The notes under the pieces were generated by a model that worked only from the letters and a program-made list of their open reading frames with translations, was not told the DNA's origin and ran no database searches. The position numbers and the translations under genes are program-made. From positions 1 through 8,728 of the forward strand of contig WTJX01000592.1 in the NCBI GenBank assembly GCA_011524675.1: DNA of 8,728 bases, in the 5' to 3' direction. Numbering within the stretch: position 1 is the stretch's first letter; every line of letters starts with the position of its first letter. Shown one piece after another: positions 1 to 6,122 of this stretch. This DNA comes from Cytophagales bacterium. Lineage in GTDB: Bacteria > Bacteroidota > Bacteroidia > Cytophagales > JAAEPT01.

Positions 1-645
1 CAAATCAATAATTTGGCTACAGAGGGTACAATTAATTTGAAGTCTGATACTGTTCTTATAGAAAATGGTGCGTTTAAATATGTAGATGGTAATCAAGCCG
101 AAGGAAATATGTTGGTAAGTGATGCCAATGGTGTGGCTAGGTGGTCAAATTCTTCATGGACAAAAGAAAGTAGTCAAGTGTATTTGACAAGCAATACAGA
201 CTCTGTAGGGATAGGGATACAAGCACCTGATAGCAAACTGCATGTAGATGGAGATATTGCCTTAGGGAATAACAGTGCGGCTAAAGAAAATGCTATTACT
301 ATTTACCTCATCAATAGGACAGGAGCAAAGTCTGTAAAGGGAGAGGTGGTTATTGTTCATCCAACATATAATAATTCCTTTGGGAAAACATGGCTTGCAG
401 GTCATACTTCGGTGATTGGTGTTGTGTATGAAGATGATGTGCCTGATGGAGAGTATTGTAAAGTAGCTGTTGCTGGGGTAGTGGATGTGATAGCTGATAA
501 TGGATCGGTGAGGGGACAGCATTGTATCACGGGGACTGATGCTGGTGTTGCAGGAAGTGTCGCGATACCTAGTGCTGGTACATCTGTAGGGCTTTGGTTG
601 GAAACTGTTACAGGGAGAGTGAAAGCTAAAGTGTTATTGAAATAA
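1..645 (+). CDS. Modular phage-tail-fibre-like protein, 5' end cut off by window edge
   Basis: The reading frame is open from base 1, so the gene starts outside the window; 214 codons are visible, and the TTG at 13 is an internal Leu rather than a start. In order it shows a motif GNMLVSDANGVARW (residues 35-48 of the visible part), a linker YLTSNTDSVGIG followed by PDSKLHVDG (61-84), and a C-terminal domain from ENAITIYLINRTGAK (96-110) to the end. That last domain, with VIGVVYEDDVPDG, VAGVVDVI, a glycine-rich turn and LETVTG, resembles the C-terminal domain I recall from phage tail-fibre and virion-decoration proteins. The linker is shared with the two genes that follow. No catalytic motif and no T9SS sorting domain are visible. 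The gene is probably a secreted or surface fibre-like protein; its signal peptide, if any, is outside the window. The family call rests on motif memory only. Confidence 0.8.
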   Translation, partial: QINNLATEGTINLKSDTVLIENGAFKYVDGNQAEGNMLVSDANGVARWSNSSWTKESSQVYLTSNTDSVGIGIQAPDSKLHVDGDIALGNNSAAKENAITIYLINRTGAKSVKGEVVIVHPTYNNSFGKTWLAGHTSVIGVVYEDDVPDGEYCKVAVAGVVDVIADNGSVRGQHCITGTDAGVAGSVAIPSAGTSVGLWLETVTGRVKAKVLLK

Positions 646-721
646 TGGGTTGAAATGTGTTTCTTATTGAAAGACTTTATGTAATATTTTTTTATAAAAC
701 CTTCCTCTATAAACTATCATA

Positions 722-1747
722 ATGAAAAAAATAATATTTTTTATACTTTTATTTGTTCTGTGTGTTATAAACCGCTTGTCTGCCCAAGTAGAACAAATAG
801 CTTATTTAAATACAAATGGGTACTATGCTTTAAACTACCCTTCTCCAATAACTACCCTAACGTCTGGTATGAAGTTTACCTTTAAAGCCAATGTAGCGAA
901 TATAACACCTACTTATTTACAAATTAATAGTACTACTGCTGTTTTAGTGAAGAAAGGAGTTGATAAAGATTTAGAGGCGGGGGAAATAGTCGCCAATCAA
1001 ATTGTAACAGTCGTATATGATGGTACTTATTTTCAGATGCTCAGTAAGTCGGGAAATGTTACATGGACGAATAAATCTTCTGCGACCTATTTGACTGATG
1101 TAAATGATTTTGTAGGGATAGGAAATGTACGACCAGCTTCGCAATTGCACCTCACAAAGCTTTCTGACGATACTTTTATAAGGTTGCAAACTTCTGACTC
1201 TAAAAATACAGGTGTTACTTTTTACAAAGCAAATGTTGCTAGTACTGTTGGTACAGACAGAGATTGGAGACTTTTTTCTAATGCTAATGGTTTTCTTGAG
1301 ATAGCTTATTCTGATGATGATCTTAATGCGATGACTTCTTTGGCTGTTTTTCAAGGTGATACGATGGTATTGAAATCACACCTTCAACTTGTAAATGATG
1401 AGAAACTTATACGTACAAGCGATGGGACAGATAAGACAGGTGCTTACGATTTATTACCTGTCGCTTTTGGAAATGTAAATCAAAATGGAACTCCGTCAGA
1501 TCATGTTACTCCTAATGTGACAGTCACACCAGTACCAAATGAAGTAGGTGAAACTATTATTAAGTTCAACGATATAGACGGGTTCTTGACTAAGAAACCA
1601 GTTGTATTGCTTACCACGTATGGCGATAGCCGTGAAGGCTTTTGGAGTGTGCATTCAGATAACGAAATAAAAGTTTCTTTTCATGGTTCAGCTGGAAACG
1701 ATTTACATAGTACTCCTTATAGTTTTCTTGTCTACTACAGTAAATAA
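722..1747 (+). CDS. Secreted modular tail-fibre-like protein, hypothetical
   Basis: A 341-residue protein with a clear Sec signal peptide: KK, a hydrophobic run, then cleavage likely after LSA (residue 21), leaving Gln first. Residues 25-110 form a module with GMKFTFKAN, YLQINS, a VKKG turn, LEAGEIVANQIVTVVYDG and FQMLS. This pattern is familiar from phage tail-fibre and collar proteins (roughly FKA..NTGA.TL.IN and VYDG..FQ). A linker YLTDVNDFVGIG..P..QLHL follows (123-144), then a module around DWRL (150-222) and a C-terminal domain (239-341) starting TGAYDLLPVAFG and ending SFLVYYSK. The next gene repeats all four modules in the same order. The 76-base gap from the previous gene (646-721) contains no convincing terminator or TAnnTTTG promoter, so co-transcription is possible. 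There is no Shine-Dalgarno sequence, as usual in Bacteroidota. No enzyme motif is seen; function unknown. Confidence 0.85.
   Translation: MKKIIFFILLFVLCVINRLSAQVEQIAYLNTNGYYALNYPSPITTLTSGMKFTFKANVANITPTYLQINSTTAVLVKKGVDKDLEAGEIVANQIVTVVYDGTYFQMLSKSGNVTWTNKSSATYLTDVNDFVGIGNVRPASQLHLTKLSDDTFIRLQTSDSKNTGVTFYKANVASTVGTDRDWRLFSNANGFLEIAYSDDDLNAMTSLAVFQGDTMVLKSHLQLVNDEKLIRTSDGTDKTGAYDLLPVAFGNVNQNGTPSDHVTPNVTVTPVPNEVGETIIKFNDIDGFLTKKPVVLLTTYGDSREGFWSVHSDNEIKVSFHGSAGNDLHSTPYSFLVYYSK
917..1027 (+). repeat. Duplicated coding module, copy 1 (in second + strand gene)
   Basis: Two 15-base blocks here (917-931 and 1013-1027) are identical to blocks at 1945-1959 and 2041-2055 in the next gene. The distance between the blocks is the same in both copies. 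They encode the LQINS and VYDGT parts of the shared N-terminal module. This is direct evidence that the two genes descend from a duplication, or have exchanged sequence. Confidence 0.75.
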
Positions 1748-1755
1748 TATTGAAT

Positions 1756-3336
1756 ATGAGAATTAGTTTTTTTTTAATTTCCCTACTGTGTTTTCTTTCT
1801 AAAACATTATATGGACAAGTGGTCATTCATTCTACTGGAGGATCAAATGCTTATGTCTTATCCTATCCTGCAAACTTGACCGAACTTACCGCGGGGCTAA
1901 GTTTTACTTTCAAAGCTAACCATACAAATACGGGTGCTTCTACCTTACAAATTAATAGTTTTACAGCCCATTCAATTAAAAAACAAGTGGGGCAAGATTT
2001 GGAAGCAAACGAAATACGTAGCGGTCAGGTGATAACGGTAGTATATGATGGTACTAACTTTCAGATGCTTAGTCAGTCTGGGCTTGCTACTCCTACTCCA
2101 TTATGGAAAGATAATGGTACAGTTACTTATTTGATAGATGCAACGGATTCTGTAGGGATTGGCGTAAGCCAACCCGTAGCTAAGTTAGATGTGTCAGGCA
2201 ATGCCTCCATAGGAACAGATAATGTTATGGGGGTATCTACGTATGGTTTTATTTATGGAAAAGATAATACCTTGAATGGTGATCTTAGCTTTATAAGTGG
2301 TGCTAGTAATAAGGTGGATGGAAGTTCATCATTTGTAGTGGGAGACAATAATAAGGTGATAGATAATCATGTTTTTATGATGGGGACAAATAATAATGGA
2401 GATATTAATAATGTCTTCCTTTTTGGGAATTATTTGACAGCAGAACATGAAGCTGCTTTTATGTTAGGAGATCATAGTACGACTACAGCGTTGTCTTCTA
2501 CAGCAGAAAATCAGTTCTCTTCCCGTTTTGATGGTGGTTATCGCTTTTTTACTTCTAGTGATTTGGCTTCTGCCAAATCTGTTTATATCAATAATGGAGG
2601 CAATGTAGGAATAGGGGTTGTTGCTCCTATAAATAAAATGGAACTCTATCACCAAGGACAAGCAACGGTTATGAGAATACATAGAGATGAGGATAAAGAT
2701 GCCGCACTGGAGTTTTATAATGCAACGGCTGGGGATGATGCTAATACAGACTGGAGGTTGATAGGAAAAGCAGATGGGGGCTTATACATTCAATACGACC
2801 AAACGGATGAGGACTTTGCTGATGCTGCTGATCTTTTAGAGTTTCATAATGATCAAGTATTACTGCATAGTCCTTTAGAGATTGAAGGGAGCTTGGAGGT
2901 GGATACTGATATAGAAGCAGAGAGTATAAGTCTAAATGATAACCTTGAAGTTAGTGGTACGAGTACTTTTGGTGGTACATTGACCTTATCAAGTACTTCT
3001 AAAGTAAATAGAAGGGAAACAGGTGCTTTTGATTTGTTACCTATGGCGTATGGTGTGATAGACGAAAATGGTGATGTAGTCAACGCTACACCAAATGTAA
3101 GTGCGGTTAGAAATGATGATGGGGAATATGTGATTACGATCAGTGATGCTACAAATTTTAATACAGTAACTCCCGTTGTGATAGTTACAATAAAGGATAA
3201 TGAAAATATAGGTTTTTGGGGTGTTGAAGATAATAGTAAGATTAAGGTTTCTATAATGTCAAATAATCGTAACATATGGGGGGCGACAACACTACAGGAT
3301 AGCCCGTTTAGCTTTTTGATATATGGTCCAAATTAA
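1756..3336 (+). CDS. Secreted modular adhesin/tail-fibre-like protein with YadA-like repeats
   Basis: I choose the ATG at 1756 (526 residues) over the in-frame TTG at 1750 because a clean signal peptide, MRISFF to LYG (1-20) with Gln next, begins there. It starts 8 bases after the previous stop, so the two are almost certainly one transcript. Modules: a tail-fibre-like domain (about 21-107, GLSFTFKANHTNTGASTLQI and VVYDGTNFQMLS); a VGIG linker (122-148); a run of imperfect 13-16-residue repeats with G-N pairs and S-F-V/F-M-hydrophobic-G patterns (about 152-240), like the YadA-head beta-roll; AENQFSSRF plus GGYRFFTSS, a motif I recall from tail-fibre and trimeric-adhesin proteins; a second VGIG linker (284-296); a DWRL module; a NLEVSGTSTFGGTLTL stretch; and a C-terminal domain (about 422-526) homologous to that of the preceding gene. 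No S74 endosialidase-type chaperone and no T9SS sorting signal are seen. It is probably a trimeric surface or extracellular fibre; the ligand is unknown. Confidence 0.85.
   Translation: MRISFFLISLLCFLSKTLYGQVVIHSTGGSNAYVLSYPANLTELTAGLSFTFKANHTNTGASTLQINSFTAHSIKKQVGQDLEANEIRSGQVITVVYDGTNFQMLSQSGLATPTPLWKDNGTVTYLIDATDSVGIGVSQPVAKLDVSGNASIGTDNVMGVSTYGFIYGKDNTLNGDLSFISGASNKVDGSSSFVVGDNNKVIDNHVFMMGTNNNGDINNVFLFGNYLTAEHEAAFMLGDHSTTTALSSTAENQFSSRFDGGYRFFTSSDLASAKSVYINNGGNVGIGVVAPINKMELYHQGQATVMRIHRDEDKDAALEFYNATAGDDANTDWRLIGKADGGLYIQYDQTDEDFADAADLLEFHNDQVLLHSPLEIEGSLEVDTDIEAESISLNDNLEVSGTSTFGGTLTLSSTSKVNRRETGAFDLLPMAYGVIDENGDVVNATPNVSAVRNDDGEYVITISDATNFNTVTPVVIVTIKDNENIGFWGVEDNSKIKVSIMSNNRNIWGATTLQDSPFSFLIYGPN
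1945..2055 (+). repeat. Duplicated coding module, copy 2 (in third + strand gene)
   Basis: Counterpart of the module at 917-1027, with identical 15-base blocks at both ends and the same internal length. The DNA in between has diverged, but the protein pattern (IKK turn, L-E-A-x-E-I, VVYDG) is kept. Confidence 0.75.
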
Positions 3337-3337
3337 A

Positions 3338-3377
3338 AAAAGCACTCTCGTAAACATCTAGTTTAGAAAGTGCTTTT
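3338..3377. terminator. Bidirectional intrinsic terminator between convergent genes
   Basis: The arms AAAAGCACT (3338-3346) and AGTGCTTTT (3369-3377) pair perfectly. An inner stem TAAAC/GTTTA (3351-3355 with 3361-3365) closes a five-base loop. The A-run on the left and T-run on the right give a U-tract on both strands. It begins 2 bases after the stop of the + strand gene and lies 25 bases past the cysH stop, so it can serve both. Confidence 0.85.
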
Positions 3378-3402
3378 CATGTGTAGTCTTAGTGTGTACT
3401 TG

Positions 3403-4029
3403 TTAAGAAGTATGTAATCCACACTCTCTATTGCCTAATACTTTAGTAGGGTCAAAGTAGCGTGTTTCGTTTTTTAGTCCATTGTCTTTTAGGTATTGGT
3501 CTAGGTCTTCGTCTGACCAGTAATAAAAAGGGCTTACTTTCAATACACCGTCGCTAGACATAGAAAGGATGTCTATATTATCCCTAAAAGCGGTTTGTCC
3601 TTTGCGCAAGTTGGTAAACCATACATTAGGCTCGTGTTCTTTCATTGCTCTACGGAAAGGCTCTAGCTTTACTTGCTCTGTAAACTCTTTGTGTTCTGGG
3701 TCATCTACACTTGGTACACCCATCATAGCATCTCTATAAGCAGAGGTTTGTTTAGGTACATATAAGCTTACATTCAATGATAACTCATTGATAAGTTTGT
3801 CTGCATGTTTATAGGTAAATGAGGTGTTGTAGCCTGTGTCGCACCAAATTACAGTCATGTCTTTTTTGACATCTGCACAAGCATGAAGGATAGCAGCTTC
3901 ATAAGGACGGAAGTTGGTGGTAACTACAGCTTTGCTGCCATAGTCAACTGCCCAAGCGATAATCTCCTTAGGACTTTTTTCTTTCAATTCACTGTTTAGC
4001 TTTTCTAGGTCAAGTGTTGCTGTTTCCAT
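3403..4029 (-). CDS. cysH: Phosphoadenylyl-sulfate (PAPS) reductase-like protein, short form
   Basis: Predicted cytoplasmic enzyme of assimilatory sulfate reduction, converting PAPS (or APS) to sulfite with a thiol reductant. The start is the ATG at 4029 (208 residues); an in-frame TTG at 4080 lies inside the promoter -33 box and cannot be the start. Visible family signatures are TTNFRPYEAA (37-46, the nucleotide-binding loop region), VIWCDTGYNTSFTY (60-73), KLEPFRRA (121-128), WFTNLRKGQTAFR (137-149) and the C-terminal catalytic ECGLH (202-206, Cys203). The extra CC and CxxC cysteines that bind the 4Fe-4S cluster in APS reductases are absent, which favours a cluster-free, thioredoxin-linked PAPS type. 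It is shorter than E. coli CysH because the segment around the GYxSxGDxHTT motif before ECGLH is missing, and SSSFG is replaced by TTNFR. I recall similar short forms in other Bacteroidota. No cysD, cysN or cysI lies beside it, so the family call is firm but the exact substrate is inferred. Confidence 0.88.
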   Translation of the reverse strand: METATLDLEKLNSELKEKSPKEIIAWAVDYGSKAVVTTNFRPYEAAILHACADVKKDMTVIWCDTGYNTSFTYKHADKLINELSLNVSLYVPKQTSAYRDAMMGVPSVDDPEHKEFTEQVKLEPFRRAMKEHEPNVWFTNLRKGQTAFRDNIDILSMSSDGVLKVSPFYYWSDEDLDQYLKDNGLKNETRYFDPTKVLGNRECGLHTS

Positions 4030-4049
4030 AATATTATTGTTTTGGTTTG

Positions 4050-4081
4050 CAAAGATACTGATGCTAGTACCAACAAGCAAA
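4050..4081 (-). promoter_or_regulatory. Bacteroidota-type promoter of cysH
   Basis: Read on the - strand, TTTG (4078-4081) is followed after 20 bases by TATCTTTG (4050-4057). This matches the TTTG / TAnnTTTG promoter consensus of the primary sigma factor in Bacteroidota. Transcription would start near 4043, giving a leader of about 15 bases before the ATG at 4029. It shows that cysH need not depend on the upstream acyltransferase gene. Confidence 0.75.
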
Positions 4082-4108
4082 CCAATGAATAAAGTTCAAT
4101 GATACACA

Positions 4109-4966
4109 TTAGTTTTGAGGTGTTTTAGCATGTTTCCACCGTCTGTGAGACCAAAGCCAATCTGTAGGGTTTTCAACTATGTCCTTTTCAACCCTTTTGA
4201 TGTATTTTTCCATAATGGGGAAATGAGTAGTTCCCTCATTATATGGTGGAGCAGATAAAAGCTCAAAGCTATAGTGATAGTACCCTTTGCGTAGGCGCTT
4301 GACAGATTGATAAATGATAGGGTATTGTAGTTTACGGGCTATTTTTTCAGCTCCAGTAGCAAAGGGGGTTTCATAGCCAAAGAATGTATGATAGTAATCA
4401 ATCATGCCTCGGTGAGGAGACTGGTCTGAAGCAAAACCAAACGTACACTTTTCATTTTTGCGCTTTACGATTTCTCTCAACGCTGTTTTCATAGAGATAG
4501 GTTGCATCTCAAAGCGAGAACGAATGTCATAGAGCATCTTATGAAAAAAAGCTTGATTGATAGGTAGGTACAAGGTGCTAAAAGGGAGAGAGAGCAAAAG
4601 CCTTGGAGCGTACACCGAAAACTCCCAATTACACAAGTGTGAACCTAGCATGATGATGGACGTGCCTTTCTTTATTTCTGTTTGTAAATCTTCCGATACG
4701 CTATAGGTACACCTTTTTTTGAACTCTTTCTCAGACATCGTCATGAGTTTCCATATTTCGATGATAAGCCAACTCAAATGCCTGTAGAATCCTTTTTCTA
4801 TTATTTTTCTTTCGTTAACTGTTTTTTCGGGAAATGCCAGTAGAAGGTTAGCTTTGATAACCGCTTTGCGGTAGCCCAATATACTATACAATAAAAAATA
4901 GATACAGGGAGAGAGTAAGTAAAGTAAGGGGAGGGGCAGTCGGGAGAATAGCTTGAGGATAGGCAT
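4109..4966 (-). CDS. LpxL/HtrB-type lipid A (lysophospholipid) acyltransferase
   Basis: A 285-residue inner-membrane acyltransferase of the LpxL/LpxM (HtrB/MsbB) family, which transfers an acyl chain to a lipid A precursor or related lipid in outer-membrane synthesis. The hydrophobic N-terminus (about 8-31) is a membrane anchor. The catalytic H-x4-E motif is GSHLCNWEF (His110, Glu115). Further signatures are DQSP (181-184), FFGYETPFATGAEKIARK (195-212) and the C-terminal NPTDWLWSHRRWK (266-278). The length is close to the usual family size and no key residue is missing. The ATG at 4966 places the membrane anchor correctly, and no better upstream start is needed. The stop lies 79 bases upstream of the cysH ATG, and cysH has its own promoter in that gap. 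I see no clear TAnnTTTG box for this gene. Acyl donor and acceptor specificity cannot be read from the sequence. Confidence 0.9.
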   Translation of the reverse strand: MPILKLFSRLPLPLLYLLSPCIYFLLYSILGYRKAVIKANLLLAFPEKTVNERKIIEKGFYRHLSWLIIEIWKLMTMSEKEFKKRCTYSVSEDLQTEIKKGTSIIMLGSHLCNWEFSVYAPRLLLSLPFSTLYLPINQAFFHKMLYDIRSRFEMQPISMKTALREIVKRKNEKCTFGFASDQSPHRGMIDYYHTFFGYETPFATGAEKIARKLQYPIIYQSVKRLRKGYYHYSFELLSAPPYNEGTTHFPIMEKYIKRVEKDIVENPTDWLWSHRRWKHAKTPQN

Positions 4967-4993
4967 GATTTCAAATTAGACTGAAAGTTAAGG

Positions 4994-5021
4994 AATGAAT
5001 AACGTTTAATGAATAATGAAT
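4994..5021. repeat. Heptamer-period AT-rich repeat
   Basis: The unit AATGAAT occurs at 4994, 5008 and 5015, all in the same 7-base phase, with one diverged unit (AACGTTT) at 5001. It lies upstream of the acyltransferase start. Its role is unknown; replication slippage is a sufficient explanation. Confidence 0.55.
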
Positions 5022-5156
5022 GATTAAAAAATTAATAATACTTTGCTTGCTTAGGAGCTAGCGCATAGATTTTCTTTATTCTCTTTTGAATATCTGAAAA
5101 ACTCAACAAAGTGAAAAACACTTTAGAGGAATAAGTGTGTTTTTGTTTCCTGTTTG

Positions 5157-5164
5157 TATCTTTG
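5157..5164 (+). promoter_or_regulatory. Probable -7 box of the DUF218 gene promoter
   Basis: TATCTTTG is identical to the -7 box upstream of cysH and fits TAnnTTTG. No clear TTTG lies 19-21 bases upstream, so only half of the promoter signature is present. The predicted transcript would start near 5171 and carry a leader of about 55 bases before the ATG at 5226. Confidence 0.4.
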
Positions 5165-5225
5165 ATGTAGTGTGTTTGCTTCACTATCGTAAGCAGTTTT
5201 TTTTGTTAAATCTTCCCTTATTATC

Positions 5226-5990
5226 ATGTTTTTCTTTCTTTCAAAAACACTCTATTATGCTTCAATGCCATTAGTTTGGGGAGTAGGACTTTTGGTAGCG
5301 GCTTTACTTACTCGTTCTACTCAAAAAAGGAAAAGAAGAATTATTTTTAGTCTAGTCATTTTAGCTTTCTTTTCTAATGGTTTTATTTCTAATGAAGCGT
5401 ATAAATTATGGGAGTATGATATTACAAAATTTAAAGATACCCCAAAAGCTACTTACGGTATTATTCTTACAGGTTTTACAGGAGGACAAACAGAAGATGA
5501 CGATAGAACATATTTCAACAAGGGCGTAGATAGGATGATCCATACCTTGCAGTTATACACCTTAGGCAAAATAGATACTATAGTGATTACAGGCGGTCAT
5601 GCCAATGTGCTTCCCACAAAAAAGAAAGAAAAAACCGAATCAGAAAAGATAGCCGATGTATTGGTGATGGCAGGTGTTCCTAGAGAGAGGATTTTGCTGG
5701 AAAACAAAGCCCGAAACACGCATGAAAATGCCTTGTTTACAGCCCAAATTATTGATAAAAGGTATAAAAGTATTCTGGTTACTTCTGCCTTCCATATGCG
5801 TAGGGCAAAAGCCTGTTTTGAGCATGAAGGCATAGATTTTATTCCTTTTGCTGTGGATTTGTATCAGCATAAAAGAAGCTTTACACCTGCTTACCTCATC
5901 ATTCCATCAGAAACAGCTATGTCTGATTGGGCAAGGCTCATACACGAGTGGATAGGCTATGTGGTGTATGACGTAGTTGGCTATTATTAA
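5226..5990 (+). CDS. DUF218 (YdcF/SanA/ElyC-like) membrane-anchored protein
   Basis: A 254-residue protein with two N-terminal membrane segments (about 11-28 and 39-54) followed by a DUF218 domain (about 76-240). Domain signatures are the beta-strands YGIILTGF (77-84) and IVITGG (119-124), SEKIADVLVMAGVPRERIL (139-157), the conserved ENKARNTHENA (159-169) and LVTSAFHMRRAKACFE (184-199). The layout of two membrane helices, then DUF218, then a C-terminal PSE...W..EW.GY segment is that of ElyC-like proteins, which affect envelope polysaccharide or peptidoglycan precursor metabolism in Gammaproteobacteria. The biochemical reaction of the family is not settled, so I assign only the family. The ATG at 5226 is the first start that gives the complete first helix. 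The gene is monocistronic: divergent from the acyltransferase and convergent with the phosphatase gene. Confidence 0.85.
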   Translation: MFFFLSKTLYYASMPLVWGVGLLVAALLTRSTQKRKRRIIFSLVILAFFSNGFISNEAYKLWEYDITKFKDTPKATYGIILTGFTGGQTEDDDRTYFNKGVDRMIHTLQLYTLGKIDTIVITGGHANVLPTKKKEKTESEKIADVLVMAGVPRERILLENKARNTHENALFTAQIIDKRYKSILVTSAFHMRRAKACFEHEGIDFIPFAVDLYQHKRSFTPAYLIIPSETAMSDWARLIHEWIGYVVYDVVGYY

Positions 5991-6024
5991 GCTGACATCA
6001 ACCATGTTTTTACTGATTAAAGCT

Positions 6025-6045
6025 TTTTAGCCTTTAGCGATTAGC
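6025..6045. repeat. Heptamer tandem repeat, NNTTAGC type
   Basis: Three consecutive 7-base units, TTTTAGC, CTTTAGC and GATTAGC, lie 34 bases past the stop of the DUF218 gene. A T-run follows at 6048-6054. Together they may act as a weak transcription terminator, but no stable stem is evident. Confidence 0.55.
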
Positions 6046-6089
6046 TCTTTTTTTATCATAAAAGAATAAGCATATAACTCTTTTTTTAT
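6045..6089 (+). repeat. Direct repeat carrying a seven-T run, 33-base period
   Basis: The 12-base string CTCTTTTTTTAT occurs at 6045-6056 and again at 6078-6089. Each copy has a run of seven T that could serve as the U-tract of a terminator for the + strand gene. No strong stem immediately precedes either run. Confidence 0.5.
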
Positions 6090-6122
6090 GGTCCATTGAC
6101 CATAGACTATGGACTCATTACT
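6089..6122. repeat. Degenerate heptamer array with interlocking palindromes
   Basis: The stretch splits into 7-base units TGGTCCA, TTGACCA, TAGACTA, TGGACTC and ATTACTC, mostly of the form T-x-G-x-C-x-A. Three mutually exclusive hairpins can form: ATGGTC/GACCAT (6088-6093 with 6098-6103), GTCCAT/ATGGAC (6091-6096 with 6109-6114) and CCATAG/CTATGG (6100-6105 with 6107-6112). It sits directly at the 3' end of the - strand phosphatase gene, so termination or transcript-end protection is possible. Confidence 0.55.

Larger units (their letters stand above)
4967..5225. other. Divergent intergenic region, no gene seen
   Basis: These 259 bases separate the - strand acyltransferase from the + strand DUF218 gene and must hold both promoters. 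They are strongly AT-rich with no credible coding frame. They contain a heptamer-period repeat (4994-5021), an imperfect hairpin ACACTT/AAGTGT (5118-5123 with 5133-5138, extended by AAAA/TTTT across a bulged G) and a TATCTTTG box (5157-5164). Confidence 0.6.

Noticed and set aside
646..721. Terminator or promoter between the first and second + strand genes
   Set aside because: Only a tiny AAAG/CTTT palindrome and a T-run are present, and no good TTTG/TAnnTTTG pair. Not strong enough to call.
1750..1755. TTG start six bases upstream of the third + strand gene
   Set aside because: The ATG at 1756 begins a cleaner signal peptide and is a standard start codon; the TTG adds only two residues.
1611..1826. 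Small - strand frame across the junction of the two signal-peptide genes
   Set aside because: It is antisense to a conserved C-terminus and a signal peptide, with no start context or family resemblance.
2853..3275. Open frame of 140 codons on the - strand inside the third modular gene
   Set aside because: It is antisense to a well-supported domain shared with a paralogue and shows no recognisable protein pattern. The same holds for shorter antisense frames at 262-522, 971-1354, 5597-5870 and 8158-8442.
1..3336. Prophage or contractile-injection tail operon
   Set aside because: Signal peptides on two proteins and the absence of sheath, tube, baseplate or lysis genes in view argue against it; upstream sequence would be needed to reopen this.
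4030..4080. N-terminal extension of CysH from a TTG at 4080
   Set aside because: It overlaps the promoter boxes, adds residues unlike the family, and CysH similarity begins only after the ATG at 4029.
5114..5143. ACACTT/AAGTGT hairpin as an intrinsic terminator
   Set aside because: It lies between divergent genes where nothing needs termination, and the extension has a bulged base. It may be an operator, but no evidence supports a regulator.
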